NCBI RefSeq assembly: GCF_014349105.1
Contig: NZ_JACSJI010000009.1
Location: forward strand, 62,001-126,000
Length of the DNA stretch: 64,000 bases
Direction: 5' to 3'
Origin: Caulobacter sp. 17J80-11
GTDB taxonomy: Bacteria; Pseudomonadota; Alphaproteobacteria; Caulobacterales; Caulobacteraceae
The notes under the pieces are model-generated. The model saw only the letters and a list, made by a program, of their open reading frames with translations, ran no database searches and was not told the origin of the DNA. Within the stretch, counting starts at the first letter, position 1; each line of letters opens with the position of its first letter. A program made the translations under genes and the position numbers. This document shows positions 37,912 to 49,682 of the stretch, piece by piece.

Positions 37912-39732
37912 ATGCTGCGCACCCTGCCCCTCGCCGCCGCCCTGGCCGTTCTGGCCTCGCCGGCCGCGGCCGACCCGCTGTCCGACGTGGTCTCGCGTCA
38001 CCTGGCCTGGCGCGGCGGCGGGGCCTTCGAAGCCCTGACCTCGGTCCACCAGCAGGGCCGGGTCGAGGCCGCCGGCCTGAGCGGGACGGTCGACGCCTGG
38101 ACCGACCGCAAGGGCGAGGCCCGCCAGGACGTCGACCTGGGCGCGGTGCGCGAGCTGACCGCCGTCACCGCCGCCGACGCCTGGACCCGCAACATGAGCG
38201 GCCAGATCGAGGACCTCGACGCCCACATGGCCGACGACGCCCGCGACGGCGCGGCCCTGATGTTCGCCGGCGCCCTGCACGGCGAAGGCGGCGCGAAGCT
38301 GAACCTGCTGCCGGCCGAAACCATGGACGGGCGCAGCTGGTCGGTGGTGCGGGTGAACTTCGGCGACCCCGACACCTACGACCTGTTCCTCGATCCGAAG
38401 ACCGGGGCCCTGCACGCCCTGCGCGCGGTCGAGAACAAGCGCAAGCGCATCGTCCGCTACGGCGACTGGCGCATGGTCGACGGCGTGCGCATGGCCTTCT
38501 CCGAAAGCAGCGAGAACGAGAACGCCGCCGCGAACGCCAAGGTCGTCTACGGCAAGATCGAGCTGAACCGCGCGCCGGCCGCCGAGCTGTTCCAGCGCCC
38601 GGCCGACGCGGCGACCTACGCCTTCGCGAACGGGGCGTCGGGCACCGGCTGGGTCGACTTCGACTTCTTCAACGGCAACCGCATCTACATCCCCGCCGCC
38701 GTGAACGGCACGCCGGTACAGGTTCTGCTGGACAGCGGCGCGGAGGCGACCGTTCTGGACAAGCGCTTCGCCGAGAAGCTGGGCCTGAAGACCGTCGGCG
38801 AACTGCCCGCCGAAGGCACCGGCGGCTCCTCCACCGCCGCGCTCGCCACCGGCGTGGACGTGGTGATCGGCGACATGACGCTGAAGAACCTGACGGTCGC
38901 CATCATCGACCTGTCCGAGGTGGAGAAGCGGATCGGCCGGCCGATGCCGGTGATCCTGGGCAAGGAAGCGTTCAACCAGCTGGCCGTCGACATCGACTTC
39001 GCCAGCCACCGCATCGCCTTCCATGACCCGGCCAAGCTGGTCCCGCCGCCGGGCGCCGTCGCCGTTCCGGTCAAGGAGGTCGGCGGCCTGCGCGCGGTCG
39101 AGGTGTCGGTCGAGGGCCGCCCGCCGGTCCTGCTGGACTTCGACATCGGCAACGGCTCGCCGCTCTTGCTCTACAGCTCGTTCTGGGAGCCGCAGAAGCT
39201 GATGGACGGGCGCCCCGCGTCCAAGGCCCTGGCCGGGGCCATCGGCGGCGCGCGCGAACAGGGCATGGTCACGGTCAAGAGCCTGAGCTTCGGCGGGGTC
39301 GAGTTCCGCGACATCCCCACCGTGCTGTCCACGCCGGGCGCCGCCGCGGTCGATTCCGACCGCACCTTCGGCAACCTCGGCCTGCCGGTGATCAGCCGCT
39401 TCCGCCTGATCACCGACTATCCGAAGGACACCCTCTACCTGGTCCCGCAGGCGGACGCGGCGGCCCTGCCGTTCCCAAAGGATCGTTCGGGCCTGCAGAT
39501 CGTCGCTCAGGGCGACCGGCTGAAGGTGCTCTACGTCGCGCCGGGCTCGCCGGGCCAGGCCGCCGGCTGGAAGGCCGGCGAGGAGATCACCGCCGTCGAC
39601 GGCCACACGATCGGGGCGGACTACAACGGCTCGGAGCTGTCGAAATGGCGCAACGGCGAGGCCGGCCGCACGGTCGACCTGACCATGGTGGACGGGACCA
39701 AGCGGAAGCTGACGCTGAAGACGTACTTCTGA
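37912..39732 (+). CDS. Retropepsin-like aspartyl protease with PDZ domain
   Basis: A 606-residue exported protein (signal ending SPAAA). The middle contains an aspartyl-protease domain with VQVLLDSGAEATVLD (near residue 275) and a second half-site PPVLLDFDIGNGSPLLL (near 408), so both lobes may be in one chain. The C-terminal PDZ domain is seen in IVAQGDRLKVLYVAPGSPGQAAGWKAGEEI and ends with a WRNGEAGRTVDLTMVDGTKRKLTL strand set. N-terminal 250 residues resemble lipoprotein-localisation-like beta sandwiches. It likely processes periplasmic proteins; substrate unknown. Convergent with ligA, 15 bases apart. Confidence 0.85.
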   Translation: MLRTLPLAAALAVLASPAAADPLSDVVSRHLAWRGGGAFEALTSVHQQGRVEAAGLSGTVDAWTDRKGEARQDVDLGAVRELTAVTAADAWTRNMSGQIEDLDAHMADDARDGAALMFAGALHGEGGAKLNLLPAETMDGRSWSVVRVNFGDPDTYDLFLDPKTGALHALRAVENKRKRIVRYGDWRMVDGVRMAFSESSENENAAANAKVVYGKIELNRAPAAELFQRPADAATYAFANGASGTGWVDFDFFNGNRIYIPAAVNGTPVQVLLDSGAEATVLDKRFAEKLGLKTVGELPAEGTGGSSTAALATGVDVVIGDMTLKNLTVAIIDLSEVEKRIGRPMPVILGKEAFNQLAVDIDFASHRIAFHDPAKLVPPPGAVAVPVKEVGGLRAVEVSVEGRPPVLLDFDIGNGSPLLLYSSFWEPQKLMDGRPASKALAGAIGGAREQGMVTVKSLSFGGVEFRDIPTVLSTPGAAAVDSDRTFGNLGLPVISRFRLITDYPKDTLYLVPQADAAALPFPKDRSGLQIVAQGDRLKVLYVAPGSPGQAAGWKAGEEITAVDGHTIGADYNGSELSKWRNGEAGRTVDLTMVDGTKRKLTLKTYF

Positions 39733-39747
39733 TCCCGGTGCGAGCGG

Positions 39748-41883
<2,136 letters not shown>

Positions 41884-41954
41884 TTAGCCCGTCCGGGGGC
41901 GCGCCGGGAGCCCCCGCTCGCGGAACCACAGGCGCACTTCCGGGTCGATGAGGC

Positions 41955-43610
41955 GTGGTCGACCTGCCCCCCACCCTCGCCGCCCGCCGCGACCAGATGT
42001 TCCCCGTCTTCGACGCGGCGGAAATCGAGCGGCTGAGCCGCTTCGGCGAACCGCGGCGCTTCCGGGCGGGCGAGGCCCTGGTGTCGGAAGGCCAGGTGGG
42101 GCTCGGACTCAACCTGATCCTCTCGGGCGGCGTGAGGGTCAGCTACCGCGACGCCGCCGGTCAGGAACGGGAGGTCGCCACCTACGAACGCGGCGGATTC
42201 ACCGGCGAGGTCGGCCAGCTTGCCGGGCGTCCCGCCCTGGTGACCATCCGGGCTACGGCGGACACCGAGGCGGCGGCCATTCCGCCCAAGCAGCTCCGGG
42301 CGCTGATGATCGAGGAGGCGGACCTGGGCGAGCGCGTCATGCGCGCCCTGATCCTGCGCCGGGTCGCCCTGCTGGAGGTCGGCGGCGGCGGCCCGATCAT
42401 CGTCGGCCCCGAGGGGCATCCGGACGTGGTGCGGCTGGAGGGCTTTCTGGCCCGCAACGGCCACCCGATGCACCACCTCGACCCGGGCGGCGATCCCACC
42501 GCGGCGCAGATCATCGAGCGCTTCCACCTGCAGCCCGACGAGCTGCCGATCGTGCTTTGCCCGGACGGGCAGCTGCTGCGCAATCCGACCGAGGGCCAGC
42601 TGGCCCGCTGCCTCGGCCTGGTCGGGACGCTGGATCCCGACAAGGTCCACGACGTGGTGGTGGTCGGCGCGGGTCCCGCCGGCCTGGCCTCGGCCGTCTA
42701 CGCTGGCTCGGACGGGCTGTCGGTGCTGGTCCTGGACTGCCGCGCCTTCGGCGGCCAGGCGGGCGCCTCGGCGCGGATCGAAAACTATCTCGGCTTTCCC
42801 ACCGGGATCACCGGCCTGGCCCTGATGGCCCGGGCCTACACCCAGGCCCAGAAGTTCGGCGTGGAAGTCGCGATCCCCGACAAGGTCGTCAGGCTGGCCG
42901 CCGCATCGGACGGAACCTTCACGGTCGACTTGGCCGACGACGAGCGGGTGCGCGCCCGCACCGTGGTGATCGCCAGCGGCGCCGCCTACCGCCGGCTGCA
43001 GACGGTGGAAACCGACGCGTTCGAAGCGGCCTCGATCCATTACTGGGCCTCGCCGCTGGAGGCGCGGCTGTGCTGCGACCAGGAGGTGGTGCTGGTGGGC
43101 GGCGGCAATTCGGCCGGCCAGGCCGCGGTGTTCCTGTCCCAGCACGTGGCCAAGGTCTGGATGCTGATCCGCCGCGACCGACTGGACGAGCGGATGTCCA
43201 GCTACCTGGTCGAGCGCATCGCCGCCCGGCCGAACGTGGAGGTCGTCCCCCGCTCGGAGGTCTGCGGCCTGGTGGGACACGCCGGCGTGCTGGAGGCCGT
43301 GCGCTGGCGCGACGTGCGGACGGGTGCGGTGACCGAACGGCCGGTGCGCCACCTGTTCCTGTTCATCGGAGCCGAGCCGGAGACGGCGTGGCTGGCGGGC
43401 TCGGGCGTGGCGCTCGACAACCGCGGCTTCGTGGTGACCGGGACCGACGCGGCCCATCCACTGGAGACGAGCCTTCCCGGGGTTTTCGCGGTCGGCGACG
43501 TGCGCTCGGGCTCGATCAAGCGCGTGGCCGCCGCGGTCGGCGAAGGCGCGCAGGTCGCCGCCGCCGTCTACGCCCACCTGGCCCGGACGCGCCGACCTGA
43601 GCCCGCCTAG
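41955..43610 (+). CDS. cNMP-binding domain fused to thioredoxin-reductase-like flavoprotein
   Basis: A 551-residue fusion. Residues 15-130 are a cyclic-nucleotide-binding-type domain (PVFDAAEIERLSRFG, GEVGQLAGRPALVTIRA). Residues 145-220 resemble a glutaredoxin/thioredoxin-fold module without cysteines. From about 230 a thioredoxin-reductase fold begins: FAD motif VVVGAGPAGLAS near 238, NADPH motif VLVGGGNSAGQAAVF near 378, and FAVGDVRSGSIKRVAAAVGEG. The CxxC redox pair is missing (YWAS occupies that position), so it cannot reduce thioredoxin in the usual way. Start is GTG at 41955 to keep the conserved DLPPTLAARRDQMFP. Related fusions exist in other bacteria; physiological role unknown. Confidence 0.85.
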   Translation: MVDLPPTLAARRDQMFPVFDAAEIERLSRFGEPRRFRAGEALVSEGQVGLGLNLILSGGVRVSYRDAAGQEREVATYERGGFTGEVGQLAGRPALVTIRATADTEAAAIPPKQLRALMIEEADLGERVMRALILRRVALLEVGGGGPIIVGPEGHPDVVRLEGFLARNGHPMHHLDPGGDPTAAQIIERFHLQPDELPIVLCPDGQLLRNPTEGQLARCLGLVGTLDPDKVHDVVVVGAGPAGLASAVYAGSDGLSVLVLDCRAFGGQAGASARIENYLGFPTGITGLALMARAYTQAQKFGVEVAIPDKVVRLAAASDGTFTVDLADDERVRARTVVIASGAAYRRLQTVETDAFEAASIHYWASPLEARLCCDQEVVLVGGGNSAGQAAVFLSQHVAKVWMLIRRDRLDERMSSYLVERIAARPNVEVVPRSEVCGLVGHAGVLEAVRWRDVRTGAVTERPVRHLFLFIGAEPETAWLAGSGVALDNRGFVVTGTDAAHPLETSLPGVFAVGDVRSGSIKRVAAAVGEGAQVAAAVYAHLARTRRPEPA

Positions 43611-43659
43611 ACGTTCCACGTTTGTTCCGGCATGATCGCGCCAGACTTGGGAGGCGGTC

Positions 43660-44463
43660 ATGGGGCGTGCGTCGGGTCTGGCGGAGCAGAGTGCGAGGGA
43701 CGTGGTCGGATGCGCGACGGCGCCGTTCGAGCTGGTCGCGCCGGCCGCCCCGCCGCCCACCCACGCCCAGAGCACCGCCGGCCATCGCGAGCGCCTGCGG
43801 GCGCGGGCCCACGCCGCGGGGCTGGAGAGCCTGCCCGACTATGAGCTGCTGGAGCTGTTCCTGTTCCGCTCGATTCCGCAGCGGGACGTGAAGCCGCTGG
43901 CCAAGGCGCTGCTGGCCCGGTTCGGCTCCCTGGCCGCCGCGCTGGCCGCCCCGGTCGAGGCCCTGACCACCGTCTCGGCGCTGGACGCCAAGGGCAAGGT
44001 CCTGAAGATCGGGCCGGAGACGGCGCTGGACCTGCGCGCCCTGCACGACGTGGCCCGCCGGGTGGCGGCCGAGCCGGTGAAGAAGCGCGCCGTGATCTCG
44101 TCCTGGACCGCGCTGTTGGCCTATCTGAGGGTCGCGCTGGCGCATGAGACGCGCGAGCAGTTCCGCGTCATTTACCTCGACAAGAAAAACCAGCTGATCG
44201 CCGACGAGGTGATGCTGCGCGGCACGATCGACCACGCGGCGGTCTATCCGCGCGAGGTGGCGCGCCGGACGCTGGAGCTGTCGGCCGCGTCGCTGATCCT
44301 GGTGCACAACCACCCGTCGGGCGACCCGACACCCAGCCGCGCCGACGCCGACATGACCAAGATGATCGTCGACGCCATGCGCGTTCTGGGCGTCGGCGTG
44401 CACGACCACCTGGTGGTCGGCCGCGACGGCGTCGCCAGCCTGAAGGCGCTCGGGCTGATGTGA
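43660..44463 (+). CDS. radC: RadC-family JAB-domain protein
   Basis: A 267-residue RadC-type protein. Helix-hairpin-helix region SLPDYELLELFLFRSIPQRDVKPLAKALLARFGSL precedes the JAB1/MPN metalloprotease-like domain with HNHPSGDPTPSRADADMT and upstream glutamate, the complete JAMM zinc motif. Once called a DNA repair protein, its real function is unresolved; paralogs occur in mobile elements. The N-terminal 35 residues are not conserved, so the start could be later than 43660. It is convergent with the GST gene. Confidence 0.93.
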   Translation: MGRASGLAEQSARDVVGCATAPFELVAPAAPPPTHAQSTAGHRERLRARAHAAGLESLPDYELLELFLFRSIPQRDVKPLAKALLARFGSLAAALAAPVEALTTVSALDAKGKVLKIGPETALDLRALHDVARRVAAEPVKKRAVISSWTALLAYLRVALAHETREQFRVIYLDKKNQLIADEVMLRGTIDHAAVYPREVARRTLELSAASLILVHNHPSGDPTPSRADADMTKMIVDAMRVLGVGVHDHLVVGRDGVASLKALGLM

Positions 44464-44518
44464 TCCGCGCCTTCGTGGCCGGCGACGAGACGGCGCTCTA
44501 TCGCGAGAAGGGCCTGCT

Positions 44519-45163
44519 CTAGGCCGCCTTTGCGTCCTCCAGCGCCGCGCGTTCCCACTCCAGGAAATCCGGCTGCTCCAGCAGGGTCTCGACGTAGGCC
44601 CCGGCCGCGCCGGTGTCGCCGTAGTCGCTCATCACCAGGCCGTAGGTCCGGATGCGGGTGGCCACCGGCGTGTAGAAGGCGTCGGCGATCGACCACTCGC
44701 CGAACAGGAACGGCCCGCCCTGGCCGAAGCGGGCGCGCATGCCGCCCCACAGGGCGGACAGCCGCCGCAGGTTCGCCGCCGTGGCCTGCGAGACGTCGAT
44801 CTTCACCCGCTTGGACAGATCCATCGGGCACTCGCCGCGCAGGGAGGCGAAGCCGGCGTGCATCTCGCAGGCGGCGGAACGCGCAAGAGCCCGGGCGATC
44901 GGGTCCTTGGGCCACATCTGAACCTGCGGGAAGGTCTCGGCCAGGTACACGCAGATCGCCATGGAGTCCCAGATCACCTCGCCGTCGACCTTCAGCGCCG
45001 GGATCATGCCGCTGGGCGAATGCTTCTGGATCTGGGCGGGCGTGTCCTCGCGGTTCAGGCGCACCAGGGTCTCGGTGAACGGCGCGCCCGTGCGCTTCAG
45101 CACCAGCCAAGGCCGGAGCGACCAGGAGGACAGGTTCTTGTCGCCGATCACCAGTTCCAACAT
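44519..45163 (-). CDS. Glutathione S-transferase family protein
   Basis: A 214-residue GST. The thioredoxin-fold N-terminus reads LVIGDKNLSSWSLRPWLVLKRTG, with the SSWS serine likely activating glutathione, the cis-proline in GMIPALKVDG and the glutathione-binding D-S in IWDSMAICVYLAE. The C-terminal helical domain has FLFGEWSIADAFYTPVATR. Resembles the maleylacetoacetate-isomerase-like or yfcF-like groups. Substrate unknown. It is followed upstream, same strand, by a sulfotransferase gene 63 bases away. Confidence 0.92.
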   Translation of the reverse strand: MLELVIGDKNLSSWSLRPWLVLKRTGAPFTETLVRLNREDTPAQIQKHSPSGMIPALKVDGEVIWDSMAICVYLAETFPQVQMWPKDPIARALARSAACEMHAGFASLRGECPMDLSKRVKIDVSQATAANLRRLSALWGGMRARFGQGGPFLFGEWSIADAFYTPVATRIRTYGLVMSDYGDTGAAGAYVETLLEQPDFLEWERAALEDAKAA

Positions 45164-45226
45164 GAGCCTCGCCTTTCACCGAACGTCGTTTCGGTTCTAG
45201 TCGCGACGGCGCGCGACGCAACCCGG

Positions 45227-45964
45227 TCAGAACGCATCGACGAAGCCGAGGTCGCCCCGCTCGCGCAGAAACCTTTCGCGCCAAGCCTCGCTGGCGGCGT
45301 CACGCTGGACCCGCACCGAGACCTGCGACGCGTCCAGCGCCGGCGCCTCGGTCACCCCGACCAGGCGGGCGACCGCGTGAACGGCCGCTTCCGGCGCCGC
45401 GACCACGTCCTCGTAGGCGAGCTCCAACGGCGTCACGCCGTTGCGGGCGAAAAACAGCCGCCAGCGCGCCTCCTCGACGACGACCCGGCGCAGGCAGTCG
45501 GCGATCAGGTCCGCGTCGTAGGCGGGCGTGCGCGCGTCGGCCGCGTCGGCGCGAAAGGCGCCGGTCTGGTCCGCCCGCGCCCAGGACAGCGCCTGGCCCA
45601 GCAGGTCGCGCCGGCGCAGGTGCACGAACCGCAGGCCGGGCAGGACGTTCGCCCACGGCAGGCCCAGCGCGTCGGACTGGAAGGCGAAAAGCTTCAGCCC
45701 GTAGATTCCGTTCGGCGTGCGGCCGTGGCGGACCACCGCCTCCAGCTGGCGACGGGGCTCGTCCGGGTAGTCGGGAATGTCCCAGGTCCGCCGCCCCGGA
45801 CCGTTGAAATACTCCAGCGGGCGGCCCAGCACGCCGGTCGAGGCCAGCACCTGGCACAACAGATTCGTCCCCGCGCGCGGGGCCGCGCACACGGCGTAGC
45901 CGCGCAGCTCCGCGACACTCGGCCCGCCCGTTTCGTCCGGAAGTTTCACGGCCGAGATTGACAC
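45227..45964 (-). CDS. Stf0-type sulfotransferase
   Basis: A 245-residue sulfotransferase resembling Stf0 (trehalose 2-sulfotransferase family). The PAPS-binding 5' phosphosulfate loop is CAAPRAGTNLLCQVL near residue 26, GRPLEYFN and the 3' phosphate-binding segment FVHLRRRDLLGQALSW follow, as in Stf0. It would transfer sulfate from PAPS to a sugar or small molecule; the acceptor is unknown and need not be trehalose. It is divergent from purB, with 28 bases between starts, leaving room only for overlapping promoters. Confidence 0.85.
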   Translation of the reverse strand: MSISAVKLPDETGGPSVAELRGYAVCAAPRAGTNLLCQVLASTGVLGRPLEYFNGPGRRTWDIPDYPDEPRRQLEAVVRHGRTPNGIYGLKLFAFQSDALGLPWANVLPGLRFVHLRRRDLLGQALSWARADQTGAFRADAADARTPAYDADLIADCLRRVVVEEARWRLFFARNGVTPLELAYEDVVAAPEAAVHAVARLVGVTEAPALDASQVSVRVQRDAASEAWRERFLRERGDLGFVDAF

Positions 45965-45992
45965 GCGGCGCTCCTCTTCTAATCAGCGCGCC

Positions 45993-47300
<1,308 letters not shown>

Positions 47301-47301
47301 G

Positions 47302-48033
47302 GTGACGGCCCTGCGCCTGAACCCCGCGCTGGAGGTCGAGGCCTACGCCGAGACCTTCGCGCGCGAGGGCGTGGTGCAGATCCGCGACGTGCTCGAACCC
47401 GAAGCGGCCGAGCACGTCGCCGCCATGCTGAACAACGCCATGCCCTGGGAGATGGCGCTCTCCAACGCCATGGGCGGCGACGAGACCCTGTCCCGCGACG
47501 CCCTGGCGGCCCTGGGCCGCGACGGGATCGCGCGCAAGCTGCAGGACGTCTCGGCCCGCGCCGCCTCCGGCTTCGCCTACGTCTATCTCTGCTACCCGAT
47601 GATCCGCGCCTACGTGCAGCGGCGCGATCCGGGCCACCCGATCCATCAGGTGACCGAGTTCATCAACAGCCGCCCGTTCCTGGACTTCGGGGCGGCGGTG
47701 ATCCGGGCGGCCGCCGTCACCAAGGCCGACGCCCAGGCGACCTTTTACCGGCCGAACGACTTCCTGACCCTGCACGACGACCGCACCGACCAGACCGCCG
47801 GCACCGCGCGCCGCAAGGCGGCCTACACGCTGGGCTTCACCCGCGGCTGGCGGCCGGACTGGGGCGGCCAGCTGCTGTTCCACGACGACGCCGGCGAGAT
47901 CGCACGCGGCCTGACCCCGGGCTTCAACATGCTGACCCTGTTCGGCGTGCCGCGCATGCACTCGGTGGCCCCGGTCGCGCCCTACGCGGCCGCCCCGCGC
48001 CTGTCGGTGGTCGGCTGGCTGCGGGACGACTGA
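47302..48033 (+). CDS. Putative 2-oxoglutarate/Fe(II)-dependent oxygenase
   Basis: A 243-residue protein with a 2OG-Fe(II) oxygenase pattern: iron ligands in FLTLHDDRTD (H-x-D near 157) and a distal histidine in PRMHSVAPVAPY with the 2OG-binding arginine in RLSVVGWLR; GFTRGWRPDWGGQLLFHD is the strand between. It resembles the prolyl-hydroxylase-like/Tpa1-type group. The GTG start follows the purB stop by one base, indicating translational coupling, yet no link with purine synthesis is known to me. Substrate unknown. Confidence 0.78.
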   Translation: MTALRLNPALEVEAYAETFAREGVVQIRDVLEPEAAEHVAAMLNNAMPWEMALSNAMGGDETLSRDALAALGRDGIARKLQDVSARAASGFAYVYLCYPMIRAYVQRRDPGHPIHQVTEFINSRPFLDFGAAVIRAAAVTKADAQATFYRPNDFLTLHDDRTDQTAGTARRKAAYTLGFTRGWRPDWGGQLLFHDDAGEIARGLTPGFNMLTLFGVPRMHSVAPVAPYAAAPRLSVVGWLRDD

Positions 48034-48040
48034 GTCGGCG

Positions 48041-48364
48041 CTAAAGGCCCGAGCGGATCTGCTCGCGCGCCTGGGCCAGCAGCTCGTCCATCTTCTGGTG
48101 AAGCACCGCTTCCGGCACCGCGACATTGGACGCGGCCAGGTCCTGGATGACCTTGCGGGCGACGTCGTCCTCGCCGCTGCGCCCCACGTCGGCGCGGACC
48201 AGGACGGCGGCGTACTGTTCGGCGCTCTCGGGCGACAGCCCCATCCGCTCCGCCGCCCACAGGCCCAGCAGCCGGTCGCGGCGCGCGTGCGCCTTGAACT
48301 CGACCTCCTGGTCGTGGGCGAACTTCGCCTCGAAGGCCTGCTCGCGCTCGTCGAAGGTCGTCAT
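48041..48364 (-). CDS. DUF1476 protein, ATPase inhibitor subunit zeta
   Basis: A 107-residue helical DUF1476 protein (TFDEREQAFEAKFAHDQEVEFKAHARRDRLLGLWAAE). In Paracoccus the homologue is the zeta subunit that inhibits the F1-ATPase; the inhibitory region is the N-terminal segment. The family is restricted to alphaproteobacteria. Inhibitory strength varies between species, so function here is inferred. It is located 27 kb from the F0 operon, convergent with the oxygenase gene and divergent from purC. Confidence 0.9.
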   Translation of the reverse strand: MTTFDEREQAFEAKFAHDQEVEFKAHARRDRLLGLWAAERMGLSPESAEQYAAVLVRADVGRSGEDDVARKVIQDLAASNVAVPEAVLHQKMDELLAQAREQIRSGL

Positions 48365-48485
48365 CCGCCTCTCCGCAGGGTGCCCCGATCGTTAACCTGA
48401 ACCTCTCGAGCCTGCGGCGCAACGCCACGACGACAGGTCGCGCCGTTTGCGCCCCGTGCCCCGTTCCGTTAGTTTGATCCCGGCC

Positions 48486-48493
48486 CTATATAC
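48486..48493 (+). promoter_or_regulatory. AT-rich -10-like element of purC
   Basis: CTATATAC stands out in GC-rich sequence 104 bases before purC. No good -35 hexamer is present (TTCCGT at suitable spacing), so this is a low-confidence promoter. Confidence 0.3.
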
Positions 48494-48514
48494 GTGTCGA
48501 GGCCGATTCCGGAG

Positions 48515-48554
48515 CGCGCGCCGTCCAGACGGAAATCTGGGGCCGCGCGTTTTT
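48515..48554 (+). terminator. Terminator-like hairpin in the purC leader (possible attenuator)
   Basis: CGCGCGCC (48515-48522) and CCAG (48525-48528) pair with CTGG and GGCCGCGCG (48537-48549) with small bulges, and TTTTT (48550-48554) follows directly. It is located between a -10-like element and the purC start, 42 bases upstream of the ATG, so it would attenuate purine gene expression if transcribed. Confidence 0.5.
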
Positions 48555-48596
48555 GTTTCCGGAGACCGACACCCCTCCCCGGGGAAGCGAATTCAA

Positions 48597-49352
48597 ATGA
48601 CCCGCCGCAAGAAAATCTACGAAGGCAAGGCCAAGATCCTCTACGAGGGTCCGGAGCCGGGCACCCTGATCCAGTACTTCAAGGACGACGCCACCGCGTT
48701 CAACGCGCAGAAGAAGGCGGTTCTGGAAGGCAAGGGCGTCATCAACAACCGCATCAGCGAGTATGTGATGACGCGGCTGAACGCCATCGGCGTGCAGAAC
48801 CACTTCATCAAGCGGCTGAACCTGCGCGAGCAGCTGATCAAGGAAGTCGAGATCGTCCCGCTCGAGGTCGTGTGCCGCAACGTCGCGGCCGGCTCGCTGG
48901 CGACCCGCTTCGGCCTGCCGGAAGGCCAGCAGCTGCCCCGCTCGATCATCGAGTTCTACTACAAGAACGACAAGCTCGGGGACCCGCTGGTCACCGAAGA
49001 GCACATCACGGCGTTCAACTGGGCCCAGACCCAGGAGATCGACGACATGCTGGCCATGACCCTGCGCGTGAACGACTTCCTGTCGGGCATGTTCGGCGCG
49101 GTCGGCATCACCCTGGTGGACTTCAAGATCGAGTTCGGCCGCGTGTTCGAAGGCGACTTCAGCCGCGTCATCCTGGCCGACGAGATCAGCCCGGACAGCT
49201 GCCGGCTGTGGGACACCGCCACCAACGAAAAGCTCGACAAGGACCGCTTCCGCCGCGACCTCGGCAACGTCATCGAGAGCTACACCGAGGTGGCCAAGCG
49301 CCTGGGCATCATGAAGGACATGCCGCGGGTGATCGAAGGCGGCGTGGGCTAA
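48597..49352 (+). CDS. purC: SAICAR synthetase
   Basis: A 251-residue phosphoribosylaminoimidazole-succinocarboxamide synthase of the standard bacterial size. [14 protein letters not shown] is the nucleotide-binding start, followed by [34 protein letters not shown] and [18 protein letters not shown] at 48597 fits the conserved N-terminus. It heads a purC-purS-purQ run; purB and purL lie on either side. Confidence 0.97.
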   Translation: MTRRKKIYEGKAKILYEGPEPGTLIQYFKDDATAFNAQKKAVLEGKGVINNRISEYVMTRLNAIGVQNHFIKRLNLREQLIKEVEIVPLEVVCRNVAAGSLATRFGLPEGQQLPRSIIEFYYKNDKLGDPLVTEEHITAFNWAQTQEIDDMLAMTLRVNDFLSGMFGAVGITLVDFKIEFGRVFEGDFSRVILADEISPDSCRLWDTATNEKLDKDRFRRDLGNVIESYTEVAKRLGIMKDMPRVIEGGVG

Positions 49353-49438
49353 CAGCCCCGCCGCGGTCCGCAAGACTTCCCGCGCCGCCTCCCCGCGGCG
49401 CTTCCGGCGCATCCGCCGACCGACGAACGGAGTTTGAG

Positions 49439-49678
49439 GTGAAGGCCAAGGTCCACGTTTTCCTGAAACCGGGCGTGCTGGACGTCGAGGGCAAGGCGGT
49501 CGAGGGCGCCCTGCACGACCTCGGCTGGTCCGGCGTCGGCCACGTCCGCGTGGGCAAGACTATCGAGTTCGACTTCGACCACGCCGACAAGGCGAAGGCC
49601 GAAGCCGAGATCAAGTCGATGGCCGAGCGCCTGCTGGCCAACACGGTGATCGAGAGCTACCGGATCGAGGTGGCCTGA
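49439..49678 (+). CDS. purS: FGAM synthase subunit PurS
   Basis: A 79-residue PurS, the small subunit linking PurL and PurQ in the three-part phosphoribosylformylglycinamidine synthase. [28 protein letters not shown] is characteristic. Start is GTG at 49439 with GGAG at good distance. It ends four bases before purQ. Confidence 0.95.
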   Translation: MKAKVHVFLKPGVLDVEGKAVEGALHDLGWSGVGHVRVGKTIEFDFDHADKAKAEAEIKSMAERLLANTVIESYRIEVA

Positions 49679-49682
49679 GCCG

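Noticed and set aside
44460-44522. 20-codon plus-strand frame (GTG overlapping the radC stop)
   Set aside because: Very short, no ribosome-binding site, and it ends inside the convergent GST stop; it may be a decayed remnant but cannot be supported as a gene.
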